Shown here one piece after another: positions 8,137-16,882 of a stretch of 64,000 bases of DNA. The DNA lies in assembly GCA_902799955.1 (NCBI GenBank), contig CADCCQ010000007.1, forward strand, positions 39,638-103,637, written 5' to 3'. Each line of letters begins with the position of its first letter. Position 1 is the first letter of the stretch. Position numbers and translations under genes: made by a program. The stretch is from an uncultured bacterium. Lineage in GTDB: Bacteria; Verrucomicrobiota; Kiritimatiellia; RFP12; UBA1067. The notes beneath the pieces were generated by a model. The model did not search any database and was not told the DNA's origin. It saw only the letters and a program-made list of their open reading frames with translations.

Positions 8137-8634
8137 ATGAGACGGACGTGGTATGTTCTGCACGTAAAGCCGCGCACTGAAAAGAAGGTTGCCCTCTACC
8201 TCTCGAAGTACGGCTTCTTCTACCACCTCCCGCTGTATGTAAAGGTCACGAAGGTGCAGCGGCGGAAAGTCCGCCGCGAGCTGCCGGTCTTCCCAGGGTA
8301 CGTGTTCACGCGCCTCCTTCCGGAGGAGCGGCTGAAGATGCTGCAGACGAACCTGCTCGTGCGCACGATCGAGATTCCCAATCCGCGCCAGGCGATACAC
8401 CAGCTTCGCCAGGTGAAGAACGCCAGCAGGAGGACTCCCGAGCAGCTTCGCACGATGTCCAGCGTGTTCGCGGCGGGGGACTACGTGCGCGTGACGACCG
8501 GCCCGCTGCGCGGCACTGAGGGCTATGTGAAGTATGACGGCGGCCGGGCGAGCCTGTGCCTGAACGTGGAGATCCTCGGGCAGTCCGTCGAGGTCGCCAT
8601 CTCGCCCGAGGATGTTGAGAAGGTTGAGAAGTAA
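8137..8634 (+). CDS. NusG-family transcription factor (NusG/RfaH-like)
   Basis: A 165-aa protein with an N-terminal NGN domain (WYVLHVKPRTEKKVALYLSK, then LPVFPGYVFTRLL) and a C-terminal KOW domain (GDYVRVTTGPLRGTEGYV). It binds RNA polymerase and affects pausing or termination. The gene is not in the usual secE-nusG-rplK setting, and the NGN part carries a basic stretch (KVQRRKVRREL). It may therefore be a specialised paralogue (RfaH/UpxY/LoaP type) rather than housekeeping NusG; sequence alone does not decide. It lies 21 bases after prmA in the same run. Confidence 0.85.
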   Translation: MRRTWYVLHVKPRTEKKVALYLSKYGFFYHLPLYVKVTKVQRRKVRRELPVFPGYVFTRLLPEERLKMLQTNLLVRTIEIPNPRQAIHQLRQVKNASRRTPEQLRTMSSVFAAGDYVRVTTGPLRGTEGYVKYDGGRASLCLNVEILGQSVEVAISPEDVEKVEK

Positions 8635-8643
8635 GGAGGGAAC

Positions 8644-9780
8644 ATGACTATGAAAGCAACATTCAGCACCCGGATGGGCGGCTCCGCGCGGCGGATCGCC
8701 GCGTCGCTTGCGGTATGCCTGTCGGCGATGAATCTCTTCGCCGCCGCGGCGCCTGGAGAGTCGGTGGCGGCGCCTGCCGACGGCGACTACGAGTTCCTCG
8801 TCAGGCACATGCCCAGGAAGGACTGCGGCAGGGTGGGCGAGGCCTACCTGCGCGCGAACGTCGCGCTGGCGCAGGAGGCGCGGCGGACCGCGCCGTGGCG
8901 CGACACGATCACGGACGAGATATTCAGGGAGTACGTGCTCCCGTATTCCTCCGTCGGCGAGGACGTGGACGACTGGCGGCCGCTGTTCCGCCGGAAGTTC
9001 TGGCCGCTGGTGAAGGACTGCCGGACGACCGGCGAGGCGGTGCAGATCATCAACTCCAGGATATGGGGCATCCTGGGCGTGAAGTACGACACGCGACGTG
9101 ACAGGCCGGACCAGTCCCCGTTCCATTCGATGCGCATCCACATGGCGTCCTGCACCGGGCTCGCGATACTCGAGATCGACGTCTACCGCGCCTGCGGGAT
9201 ACCCGCCCGCTTCGTCGGGTGCAACTGGACGCACGTCCGCGGCAACCACTCGTGGGTCGAGTACTACGACGAAGGGAAGTGGCACTTCTTCAACGACGCG
9301 GAGGAGGGGCGCCTCGCGCCGCCGGACAGGGCGTGGTACGCGTCGTACGCGGCGAAGGCCGACGCCTCGTCACCGCGCACGAGGATATACGCCGCGCGCT
9401 GGAGCCCGGGGTCGGCGTGGTTCCGCCTTCCGTGGCGTCCGATGTTCGACCCGAACCCGGTGCCGGCGGACGACGTGACGCTGAGCTACAGGAGGTTCCT
9501 CGACGCGGCGGCGGATTCGCGCCTCGCGTTCGTCGCCCGCGACCCAGCCTCCGGCCGCCGCGTCCCCACTTCGTTCCGCCTCGTCGACCCGGAGACCGGC
9601 AGGACGCTCGCGGGTGGCGTCACGTACGACGAGACGCACGACGCGAACGACCACTTCAAGGTGTCGCTCCCCAAGGGGACGTCCGCCACGGTGCAGGTGA
9701 AGCTCCCCGACGGCACGTACCGCGACGTCGGCCGCGAGGTGTTCGGCGGAGGCGAAAGGCTGGTGACGCTGAAATGGTGA
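8644..9780 (+). CDS. Secreted transglutaminase-like protein
   Basis: About 378 aa with an N-terminal signal-like segment (AASLAVCLSAMNLFAAAA) and a transglutaminase/protease-like core. The candidate catalytic triad is Cys in HMASCTGLAILEID, His in RGNHSWVEYYDEG and Asp in HFFNDAEEG (about residues 165-220). A beta-rich C-terminal part may be an Ig-like domain. GGAGG at 8635-8639 is 4 bases from ATG 8644 and 10 from ATG 8650, so the start is ambiguous by two codons. The substrate is unknown. Confidence 0.75.
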   Translation: MTMKATFSTRMGGSARRIAASLAVCLSAMNLFAAAAPGESVAAPADGDYEFLVRHMPRKDCGRVGEAYLRANVALAQEARRTAPWRDTITDEIFREYVLPYSSVGEDVDDWRPLFRRKFWPLVKDCRTTGEAVQIINSRIWGILGVKYDTRRDRPDQSPFHSMRIHMASCTGLAILEIDVYRACGIPARFVGCNWTHVRGNHSWVEYYDEGKWHFFNDAEEGRLAPPDRAWYASYAAKADASSPRTRIYAARWSPGSAWFRLPWRPMFDPNPVPADDVTLSYRRFLDAAADSRLAFVARDPASGRRVPTSFRLVDPETGRTLAGGVTYDETHDANDHFKVSLPKGTSATVQVKLPDGTYRDVGREVFGGGERLVTLKW

Positions 9781-10106
9781 TGGAGAACGGCGAGAACTGG
9801 GAGCCGGCGGAGCCGGAGCGCCGCGGGCGGCACAAGACGTTCTCGTCGGCGGTGTCCGCCGCGGTCGAGGACATCCTCCGCGAGCGCAACGACTTCTTCG
9901 ACTCGCTCGCCGACCGCTGGCAGACGCTGTTCCCCGCCCTGGCGGCGCGGCCGGGGCGCTGCGCGGACGGCAGGATCATCCTCTACGTCAAGAGCGCCCC
10001 CGCGCTTTTCTCCATCCGCCCCCGGCTCGCCTCCATAAGGCGGACGCTGCTGGCGCTCCCCGGCGCGCCGAAGAAGATTGACCTAACGCTGGAGATACAC
10101 AAATGA
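9774..10106 (+). CDS. DciA-like (DUF721) small protein
   Basis: A 110-aa protein overlapping the end of the transglutaminase gene; ATG at 9780 (TGATG coupling) is an alternative start, giving 108 aa. The pattern fits DUF721/DciA, the helicase-loading factor of bacteria that lack DnaC: an N-terminal helix (AVEDILRERNDFFDSLADRW), then a strand-rich part (DGRIILYVKSAPALFSIRPR), a helix and a final strand (KKIDLTLEIH). The match is by shape rather than a strong motif. Its stop overlaps the next gene's start (ATGA). Confidence 0.45.
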   Translation: MVMENGENWEPAEPERRGRHKTFSSAVSAAVEDILRERNDFFDSLADRWQTLFPALAARPGRCADGRIILYVKSAPALFSIRPRLASIRRTLLALPGAPKKIDLTLEIHK

Positions 10107-11614
10107 GCATTATCGCGGCAGCCCTCGCGGCGACGACTTTCACCTGCGCAATGGAGCGGGTCGATTCGATGGACCCCGTGCGCGCGCAGTCCGTATACGA
10201 CTCCAAGGCGGTGCAGCTTGTGTACGAGACGCCGCTCGAGATCGACTATGTGGCGCGGCCCTACAGGCTTGTCCCGGGGCTCTGCGAACTGCCAGAGGTC
10301 TCCTCGAACGGGCTGGAGTACGTCTTCAGAATGGTCCCCGACTCGCCGTTCAGGGCAGAGGACGTCAAGCGCTCCATCGACAGGCTCAGGGACAGGGACA
10401 ACCCGTCGCCAGGCGGATGGACCATGAAGAGGGTGGAGTCGGTGGACGTGACGCCGGAGGGCGCGCTGCGCGTCAAGCTGTCCGTCCGCCAGCACGTCTT
10501 CCCGTGGATGATGGCGATGAGCTACTGCGCCGTCAGAAACGAGGACTGCTCGGGCACCGGGCCATACGTCCTCAAGTCGTGGTGGCGCAACCACGAGATG
10601 GTGTTCACCAGGAACCCAGGGTGGCGCGGATGGGCCAAGGTCGCCGCGAAGGACGCGGCCGAGGGGCTTGTCCCCTACGACGAGGTGCGCTATCTCGTCG
10701 TGGACGACCCGTCGACGCAGTGGCTCATGTTCCTCTCCGGCCAGCTTGACTTCCTGGCGTCCATCGCCAGGGACAACTGGAGCGCGGTGATGGACGCGGA
10801 TGGACGTCTCGACCCGCGCCTCTCCGCGGCCGGCGTGACGCTGAGCGGAGGAGACCCCGCGATGGAGATACGCTACCTCGCCATGAACATGGAGGAGGAG
10901 ACGCTCGGCCGCAACAAGAAGCTGCGCCAGGCGCTTTCCTGCGCGTTCGACTTCCAGACGTGGAAGTCCTTCTACAACAACAGCATAGTTCCGGCCTACG
11001 GCCCCGTCCCGCCGTGCGTCGACGGCGCCGTCACGACGCAGGGGCCGTACGTCTTCAACCTGGAGAAGGCCAGGCGGCTGCTCGCGGAGGCCGGATACCC
11101 CGGCGGCATCGACGCCTCCACCGGACGCCGCCTCGTGCTTTCGCTGTCCATCGGACGCCCGACGCAGGACAGCCGCGAGGCGGGCGAGCTCATAGCGAGC
11201 TTCTTCGAGAAGATCGGCGTCAGGCTCGAGCTTCGTTTCCTGACCTGGGAGGCGTTCCTCGGCGCGGTGAGCAGGGGCGAGGTCCAGATGTTCATGCTGG
11301 CGTGGGTGGGTGACTACCCGGACGCGGAGAACTTCCTGCAGCTGTTCTACTCCGCCAACCGCAGCCCCGGCCCGAACCACTCCAAGTACTCGAACGCCGA
11401 GTTCGACGCCGAGTACGACGCGGCGATGGCGGCCGGCGACCCTGAGGAGCGCCGGGCGCACTGGCGCCGCTGCCAGGAGATAGTGCGCGAGGACTGCCCG
11501 TGGATCTTCACGCACATAACAAGGTCGTTCTCGCTGTCCGGCCCCAGGGTCCTCGGCTATGTGCCGGGAGACTTCCCGTATGGATGCGAACGCCACCTCA
11601 GGACGAGAAAATGA
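10103..11614 (+). CDS. Extracellular solute-binding protein, family 5 (peptide/nickel type)
   Basis: A 503-aa protein of the OppA/DppA-type SBP_bac_5 family. Family features include an early VDSMDP segment, VYETPLEID, a region on proposed substrates (GLEYVFRMVPDSPF, RAEDVKRSIDRL), GTGPYVLKSWW, LRQALSCAFDF and LAEAGYPGG. The N-terminus (SIIAAALAATTFTCA) is a short signal-like segment with a Cys near position 15, possibly lipid-modified. No permease or ATPase genes lie beside it, so it may serve a transporter elsewhere. ATGA overlaps join it to the genes on both sides. Confidence 0.87.
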   Translation: MSIIAAALAATTFTCAMERVDSMDPVRAQSVYDSKAVQLVYETPLEIDYVARPYRLVPGLCELPEVSSNGLEYVFRMVPDSPFRAEDVKRSIDRLRDRDNPSPGGWTMKRVESVDVTPEGALRVKLSVRQHVFPWMMAMSYCAVRNEDCSGTGPYVLKSWWRNHEMVFTRNPGWRGWAKVAAKDAAEGLVPYDEVRYLVVDDPSTQWLMFLSGQLDFLASIARDNWSAVMDADGRLDPRLSAAGVTLSGGDPAMEIRYLAMNMEEETLGRNKKLRQALSCAFDFQTWKSFYNNSIVPAYGPVPPCVDGAVTTQGPYVFNLEKARRLLAEAGYPGGIDASTGRRLVLSLSIGRPTQDSREAGELIASFFEKIGVRLELRFLTWEAFLGAVSRGEVQMFMLAWVGDYPDAENFLQLFYSANRSPGPNHSKYSNAEFDAEYDAAMAAGDPEERRAHWRRCQEIVREDCPWIFTHITRSFSLSGPRVLGYVPGDFPYGCERHLRTRK

Positions 11615-12216
11615 AGACGTCGCTTTTTGTTGACAGGTCGACTGAGATGCAGTCCGTGGCGCTTGTGCGCGACGGCGCGGTAGCCGCGGAGCGGACGCTT
11701 TCCGGGCTCGACTCGCGCAGCGGGGAATGGGTCGTCGAGGTCCGCGACTTCATCGGCGGCGCGGAGATTTCGGAGATAGTGGTGGGCACGGGCCCCGGGT
11801 CGTTCGCCGGAATCCGCGCCGCGCTCGCGTTTGCGCAGGGCTACGCCATCGGCGCGGGATGCGAGGTGAAGGGGCTTCCGTCCGTGTGCGCGCTTGCACC
11901 GGAGGAGGGGCCGCTCGCGGTCGTCGGCGACGCGAGGCGGGGAATGCTCTGGTTTGCGCTTTTCGAAGGGAGGGCGCTTGTCGGCGGCATTCGCCAGGCG
12001 GAGGCAGGGGAGCTTGCGCGGTTCGTCCCAGACGGCGTCCGCGTCGTCACGACTGACGAGCGGCGCATCGGCGCGGCGCTCGCGGAGATGTTCCCAGGTC
12101 GATACGACGGCGGCGCCGCTCCCACTGCGGGCGGGCTTGCCAGGGCGGCCATCGCAAATCCGTCTCTGCTCGTCAGCGAGCCTCTCCCAGTCTATCTCAA
12201 CCCAGCGGTGAGGTGA
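11611..12216 (+). CDS. tsaB: tRNA threonylcarbamoyladenosine biosynthesis protein TsaB
   Basis: A 201-aa member of the TsaB/YeaZ family, the non-catalytic partner of TsaD in making t6A37 on tRNA. The hallmark VVGTGPGSFAGIRAALAFAQ lies near residues 52-72, after an N-terminal ASKHA-type strand pair (SLFVDRSTEMQSVALV). The usual D at the first strand is present but the second half is short for the family (about 220-230 aa). The start ATG overlaps the solute-binding protein stop. It ends the coupled run; a GC-rich imperfect hairpin lies between it and the convergent gene. Confidence 0.88.
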   Translation: MKTSLFVDRSTEMQSVALVRDGAVAAERTLSGLDSRSGEWVVEVRDFIGGAEISEIVVGTGPGSFAGIRAALAFAQGYAIGAGCEVKGLPSVCALAPEEGPLAVVGDARRGMLWFALFEGRALVGGIRQAEAGELARFVPDGVRVVTTDERRIGAALAEMFPGRYDGGAAPTAGGLARAAIANPSLLVSEPLPVYLNPAVR

Positions 12217-12236
12217 CGCCCCGGCCCCGGGCGGGG

Positions 12237-13103
12237 TCAGTTTTCGATGTTGACGAAGACGGGGTTGTGGTCGGAGATCCCCTCTGCCGAGACGGTGCAG
12301 GGAAGGCCATTCATCTTGGCGTCGCGGATCATTATGTAGTCCAGGGCGCTGTTGTGCCACTTGCCGCGGCCGGGGTGGGTGGCGCGCTTGTCGGGCGGCA
12401 GCGCCTCGGTTGTGTTGACGAAGCCGGCCTGCTCCAGGCTCTTGAATATCGTCTCTTCGGAGAATGACGGCGACCACTTGTCCGCATTGAAGTCCCCGGC
12501 GATGATGACCGGCGTTGGCGGCGAGTCCTTCCTCTTTCGCTTCGGGCGCCTCTCCTGCTCCATGAGCTGGTCTATGGCCAGCGACCGCTTCCTGCGGTTT
12601 CGCCGCACGAGCTCGTCGGTGGTCTGTCCGTAGTTCGACTTGAGGTGGACGGCGTACACCGTCGCCGTGACTGTGGGCGAGAACACGATCTTCGCCGTCA
12701 CGTAGCCGCGCGGCGGGGTGTCGGCCTTCGCGTTCTTCCAGCGGCTCCATCCGGCGTCCGCGACGGGGAGCGTGGTTGCGATGACGTCCTGCTGCATGTC
12801 GAAGCGGTCGCGGCGGCGGTAGGCCGATATGACGGCGACGTTGAGGTTGGAGCGCCCGATCTCCGCGCAAAGCTCCCTGGCGACCTTCGGCCCGCGCATT
12901 TCGTTCAGGCAGAGGATGATGTCGTTTGTGCCGGCGGGGTCGGCCGCGTCCAGGCCCTCGCGGATCATCCTCGCGGCGGCCTTCACCGTCGCGGCCTCGA
13001 TCTCCGGCGCGGCGCGGTGCTCAGCGCGCCCCGAGGGGAACCACTCCCCGTTCCATGTGCCGACGGTTATGGCGGCGAGAAGCGCCGCGGCTGCTGAGGT
13101 CAT
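12237..13103 (-). CDS. Endonuclease/exonuclease/phosphatase (EEP) family protein
   Basis: A 288-aa EEP-fold phosphoesterase. Ordered catalytic motifs are GTWNGEWF near residue 16, Glu in CLNEMRG, HLKSNYGQ, AGDFNADKWS, LDYIMI and the final SDHNPV with Asp-His. The N-terminus (TSAAAALLAAITVG) is short and hydrophobic and may be a signal. A Lys/Arg-rich loop (RRPKRKRKDS) lies in the middle. The start overlaps the stop of cysE (ATGA), so it is probably translated from the sulfur-metabolism transcript, but its substrate is unknown. Confidence 0.82.
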   Translation of the reverse strand: MTSAAAALLAAITVGTWNGEWFPSGRAEHRAAPEIEAATVKAAARMIREGLDAADPAGTNDIILCLNEMRGPKVARELCAEIGRSNLNVAVISAYRRRDRFDMQQDVIATTLPVADAGWSRWKNAKADTPPRGYVTAKIVFSPTVTATVYAVHLKSNYGQTTDELVRRNRRKRSLAIDQLMEQERRPKRKRKDSPPTPVIIAGDFNADKWSPSFSEETIFKSLEQAGFVNTTEALPPDKRATHPGRGKWHNSALDYIMIRDAKMNGLPCTVSAEGISDHNPVFVNIEN

Positions 13104-13849
13104 GGCTGTATCGTCCTTATTATCGGGTCCGGTGGCTTGTTGTAGACGCGGGAGAAGGGCGGCACGGAGTCCTTGAGCCAGACGTTGCCGCCGATCTCCG
13201 AGTCGTGTCCGATTGTCGTCTCCCCGCCGAGGATCGTCGCGTTCGCGTAGATGACGACGTTGTCCTCGATGTTCGGATGGCGCTTCAGGCCCTTGACGAG
13301 CGCGCCGCTGGAGTCCTTGGCGAAGGAGAGCCCGCCGAGCGTCACGCCCTGGTAGAGGCGGACGTTCCTGCCGATGACGGTCGTCTCTCCGATGACGACG
13401 CCGGTGCCGTGGTCGATGAAGAACCTCTCGCCGATCGTCGCGCCCGGGTGGATGTCTATCCCGGTCTTGGAATGGGCCAGCTCTGACATCACCCTGGGTA
13501 TCACGGGGACGTTCAGGGCGTAGAGTTCGTGCGCCAGGCGGTGGATCGTCACGGCGTAGACGCCGGGGTAGGACATCACGACCTCCATGCGGCTTGTCGC
13601 GGCGGGGTCGCCGTCGTACGCCGCGTCGATGTCCGTCTCCACGAGGCGCCTCACGGCGTCGATGCGCGCGACGAAAGCGCCGACCACCTCGTCCGGGTCG
13701 CGGCCCGGGCAGAGGAGGGCGATCTCGCGCCGGAGGTCGTCGGCCAGGTCCTGCGCCGCGCGGCCGGAGCCCAGCTCCCCGTAGACGCATGGGTGCAGGA
13801 CGGACATCCCGTGCCTGATGATGTGTGCGACTCTCTGCGGCAGCGTCAT
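13100..13849 (-). CDS. cysE: Serine O-acetyltransferase
   Basis: A 249-aa enzyme that makes O-acetylserine, the precursor of cysteine. An alpha-helical N-terminal domain is followed by a left-handed parallel beta-helix of hexapeptide repeats (about residues 135-230). It includes IDIHPGATIGERFFIDHGTG, whose His is the expected catalytic base, then VVIGETTVIGRNVRLYQGVT. The C-terminal tail is short. Both ends overlap neighbours (metXW upstream, EEP gene downstream), forming a Cys/Met precursor operon. Confidence 0.93.
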   Translation of the reverse strand: MTLPQRVAHIIRHGMSVLHPCVYGELGSGRAAQDLADDLRREIALLCPGRDPDEVVGAFVARIDAVRRLVETDIDAAYDGDPAATSRMEVVMSYPGVYAVTIHRLAHELYALNVPVIPRVMSELAHSKTGIDIHPGATIGERFFIDHGTGVVIGETTVIGRNVRLYQGVTLGGLSFAKDSSGALVKGLKRHPNIEDNVVIYANATILGGETTIGHDSEIGGNVWLKDSVPPFSRVYNKPPDPIIRTIQP

Positions 13850-15627
13850 TTGCGCTTTCTCCTGATACGGGCGATGATCCGCGACGCGCCGAGGTTCTTG
13901 AGCCCCAGCGCGAGCAGGAACTTGCCCAGCGGATGGCGCGACTCCGCCTTGACCTCCATTATCTCGATGCCCTCGGCATTACAGAGCGCCCTGAAGTCCT
14001 TGAGGGTGATGAGGTGGATGTTCGGCGTGTCGTACCACTGGAAGGGGAGCGCCTTCGAGACGGGGAGGCGCCCCGTGAAGCCGAGCGTCATGCGGATGCG
14101 GTACGCGGCGAAGTTGGGGAACGAGACGATCGCCTCGTCGGCGATCCTCAGCGCCTCGCGGAGGAGCCCGCGCGGGTTCTTGACCTCCTGGAGCGTGTCG
14201 GAGCAGATCGCGACGTCGTAGTGTCCGTCGGGGACGGTGGAGAGCCCCTCGTCGGCGTCCTCCCAGAGAGCGTTGTTGCCGTCGGCGACGGCCTCCTTGA
14301 ACTTGTCGATGTCGATCTCCACGCCGTCGCCGGCGACTCCCTTGTCCGCCCTGAGCACATTGAGCATCGTGCCGTCGCCGCATCCGATGTCGATGACGTG
14401 CGCCTTCTCCGGGACCATGTCGGTGACGCTCTTGTAGAGGCGGCGCTGCCAGTTCATCACCTCGGGCTTCCTGTTGCCGAGGAAGCCGCCGATAAGGCCT
14501 GCGAGGTCGTCGATGTCGGTCAGGAACGAGTCGTGGCCCGTGCCGGCCTCGAGGTGGCAGTACGTGACGCTCTTGCCGTTGCGGAGGAGCGCCTCGGTTA
14601 TGTCCTTCGACTGCCACTCGGTGAAGAGGATGTCGTTCTGGTACGACGCGACGAGGCACTTCGCCTTCACGCGGGCGCACGCGGCGTCGAGCGAGCCGTA
14701 CCTCGCCCCGGCGTCGAAGAGGTCCATCGACCTCGTTATGTGCAGGTAGCTGTTCGCGTCGAAGCGGCGGACGAACTTCATGGCCTGGTAGTCGAGGTAG
14801 CTCTCGATCTGGAAGTAGGTCTTGAACTCGCGGTCGCGCCTTGCGCGCTCCTCCGCCGGGGCCTCCACGAAGTTCTTCTGGAGCTCGCGGTGGAACTTCT
14901 CCTGGAGGAGCTCGCGCGAGAGGTACGTTATGTGCGCGAGCTGGCGTGCGGACGCCAGGCCGACCGTCGGGCCCTTGCCGTCGCCGACCTCGTAGTAGTC
15001 GCCGCCGAGCCAGGCGGGGTCCTCGGTGATCGCCGCGCGCCCGACTACGTCGTACGCAAGCGCCTGCGTGTTGAGCGAGGCGGACGTCGCGATGAGGCAA
15101 GCCTTCTCCATCTCGTCCGGGCAGCGCGTGATCCAGTCCATCACCTGCAGCCCGCCGTAGCTGCCGCCGATCAGCGCGGCGAGCTTGCCGACGCCTAGCT
15201 GCTTCAGGAACATGCGGTAGACGTCGACGGCGTCCGAGAACGAATACTGCGGGAACGACGAGCCGTACGGCCTGCCGGTGTCGGGGTTCGTGGACATCGG
15301 GCCGGTCGTCCCGCTGCAGCCTCCGAGGACGTTTGCGCAGACGACGTGCCACTTGTTCGTGTCAATCGCCCGCCCCGGGCCGATCATCAGCTCCCACCAT
15401 CCGCTTGGCTTTGTCTCGCCCGGCCTTATGCCGGCGATGTGCGCGTCGCCCGTCAGCGCGTGGCATACGAATATTACATTGCCCTCGCGCATCGGCGCGC
15501 CGCACTCTTCGTAGCGCACGTCGATCCGCTTCAGGACGCCACCGGTCTCAAGGCGGAAGCCGCCCTCCGGCAGCTTCAGCTCCATCATCTTGGGCTCTAC
15601 TATTCCAACTCCTTCGTTCTCGCTCAT
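13846..15627 (-). CDS. metX: Homoserine O-acyltransferase MetX fused to MetW-like methyltransferase domain
   Basis: A 593-aa fusion. Residues 1-385 are MetX: an alpha/beta hydrolase with the nucleophile elbow GGSYGGLQV (Ser near 156), Asp in SYQNDILF and His in GTGHDSFL, which acylates homoserine for methionine synthesis. Residues about 390-593 are MetW: a class I methyltransferase fold with VIDIGCGDGTML and an acidic VEIDIDKF. In many bacteria metX and metW are adjacent separate genes and MetW is needed for full MetX activity. The elbow has Tyr where Met is common. It appears leaderless (see promoter at 15636). Confidence 0.92.
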   Translation of the reverse strand: MSENEGVGIVEPKMMELKLPEGGFRLETGGVLKRIDVRYEECGAPMREGNVIFVCHALTGDAHIAGIRPGETKPSGWWELMIGPGRAIDTNKWHVVCANVLGGCSGTTGPMSTNPDTGRPYGSSFPQYSFSDAVDVYRMFLKQLGVGKLAALIGGSYGGLQVMDWITRCPDEMEKACLIATSASLNTQALAYDVVGRAAITEDPAWLGGDYYEVGDGKGPTVGLASARQLAHITYLSRELLQEKFHRELQKNFVEAPAEERARRDREFKTYFQIESYLDYQAMKFVRRFDANSYLHITRSMDLFDAGARYGSLDAACARVKAKCLVASYQNDILFTEWQSKDITEALLRNGKSVTYCHLEAGTGHDSFLTDIDDLAGLIGGFLGNRKPEVMNWQRRLYKSVTDMVPEKAHVIDIGCGDGTMLNVLRADKGVAGDGVEIDIDKFKEAVADGNNALWEDADEGLSTVPDGHYDVAICSDTLQEVKNPRGLLREALRIADEAIVSFPNFAAYRIRMTLGFTGRLPVSKALPFQWYDTPNIHLITLKDFRALCNAEGIEIMEVKAESRHPLGKFLLALGLKNLGASRIIARIRRKRK

Positions 15628-15635
15628 AACTGAAT

Positions 15636-15644
15636 ATTATATCA
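15636..15644 (-). promoter_or_regulatory. Extended -10 promoter abutting the metXW start
   Basis: On the minus strand TGA-TATAAT occupies 15644-15636 and the ATG is at 15627, only 8 bases after the -10 element. Transcription would begin at or next to the start codon, and no Shine-Dalgarno is possible. The -35 (TTCATT) is poor, as is usual for extended -10 promoters. Confidence 0.6.
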
Positions 15645-15681
15645 CAAGCGGGCGAGAGAATGAAGGGGGAAGATTCGCCGG

Positions 15682-16845
15682 CTACAGATCGCGCAGGTTC
15701 GGGGCCTTTGGCTTCGGCGGCGCCTTCTGCCCGTCTATGGCCTTCTTTATCGGGGCGTCCTTTGCGATCCAGCCGTCCGTGACGAGCATGTTGACGAAGC
15801 GCCTGAACGCGTTGAGCTTCTCGCGGACGGCGAAGTCTGCCTTGTTGGCGCGCAGCGCCTCGACGCACTCGGCCTCGCACTTCACTATGCGCTCCATGAC
15901 CTTGTCGTCGGGCTCGTAGCAGTACGACTCCCAGAGGCGGATGAACCGCTCGGCAGGCTCCTTGGCCTCGTTCGCGAAGGCGAGCGATTCGCCGGCGAGC
16001 CTGTGGCGGAGCGCGGCGACGTCGCCGCGCTTGAGGCCGAGCCCGCCGTTCACGGTGTCGGCATACCGCGACGGGATGCGGCGAATCCAGATGTTGCGGA
16101 AGGGGACGGGGTGCCCGTGGTCCTGGAGAATGAGCGGGCCCTTTGACTCCTTCGGGTGCGGGTAGCGCCTGCACCAGCCGGTGTGGCCCTGGAGCGGGAA
16201 GTCGTCCTGCACCACGACGCCGTTGAAGAAGACGGTGACGGAGCCGGGGTCGACGAGGCGCCTGCCGTCCCAGATCGGCGGGTGGAATACGATGTCGTAG
16301 GACTGCCACTCCCCTGGCTTCCTGCAGGGCTGCACGAGCGGCGGGTTCTCCCCGTACACGGCGCCGGCCTGTCCGTCGGCGTAGTTGGCGGGCTTCCAAG
16401 GCGAACGCGAAGGCTTGACGGCTGACGAGTCGAGGATCTGTATCTCGTACTTGCCCATGAGGATCACGCCCGAGTTGCCCCAGCCGTAGAGGTCGTCTAC
16501 GGGAGTCTTCCACTCGATGTGGAGCTGGCAGTCGCCGAACTCCTCCTTCGTGCGCACGCTTCCGGAGCCCGGGGTGCAGATGAACTCGCCGTCCTTGACT
16601 GTCCATTTCGTGGGCTTCCCGCCGCCGGCGCTCCAGTTGTTCGTCACGCTTCCCGGCGTGCCGTCGAAGAGGACGATGGCGTCGCTCGGCGGCTTGCCGG
16701 GCCGCACGTCCACCTTCACGGGGTCTGGGCGGTTGACGTCGTGGACGGCCCATGCGTGGTTCGCGTCGGGGCGCATCCCGGAGGGTTCGGACACGGCGGC
16801 GACAGAGACGAACGCCGCGGCTGTCAAGATGATTTCCTTCTTCAT
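15682..16845 (-). CDS. Secreted DUF1080 (3-keto-disaccharide hydrolase-type) protein
   Basis: A 387-aa secreted protein. The start at 16845 (MKKEIILTAAAFVSVAA) has AAGGAG just upstream and begins a signal peptide; a longer frame upstream is not supported. The DUF1080 concanavalin-like sandwich (about residues 45-240) shows AIVLFDGTPG, WKTPVDDLYGWGNSGVILMG and EWQSYDIVFHPPIWDGRRL. Such domains are common in PVC bacteria, and some hydrolyse 3-keto-glycosides. The C-terminal ~140 residues are helical and unknown. It lies 37 bases after a Gfo/Idh gene, a pairing that fits 3-keto sugar chemistry. Confidence 0.85.
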   Translation of the reverse strand: MKKEIILTAAAFVSVAAVSEPSGMRPDANHAWAVHDVNRPDPVKVDVRPGKPPSDAIVLFDGTPGSVTNNWSAGGGKPTKWTVKDGEFICTPGSGSVRTKEEFGDCQLHIEWKTPVDDLYGWGNSGVILMGKYEIQILDSSAVKPSRSPWKPANYADGQAGAVYGENPPLVQPCRKPGEWQSYDIVFHPPIWDGRRLVDPGSVTVFFNGVVVQDDFPLQGHTGWCRRYPHPKESKGPLILQDHGHPVPFRNIWIRRIPSRYADTVNGGLGLKRGDVAALRHRLAGESLAFANEAKEPAERFIRLWESYCYEPDDKVMERIVKCEAECVEALRANKADFAVREKLNAFRRFVNMLVTDGWIAKDAPIKKAIDGQKAPPKPKAPNLRDL

Positions 16846-16882
16846 TCTACAAACTCCTTGTGTGAGGCTTGCGTCTTCTCGT

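Noticed and set aside
6835..9285. 816-residue open frame on the minus strand across prmA, nusG-like and transglutaminase genes
   Set aside because: It lies antisense to three well-supported genes, has a His/Arg/Val-rich composition typical of GC-rich shadow frames, and shows no recognisable motif.
12217..12237. Bidirectional terminator between tsaB and the EEP gene
   Set aside because: The GC-rich sequence pairs only imperfectly and the T-run is short; too weak to list.
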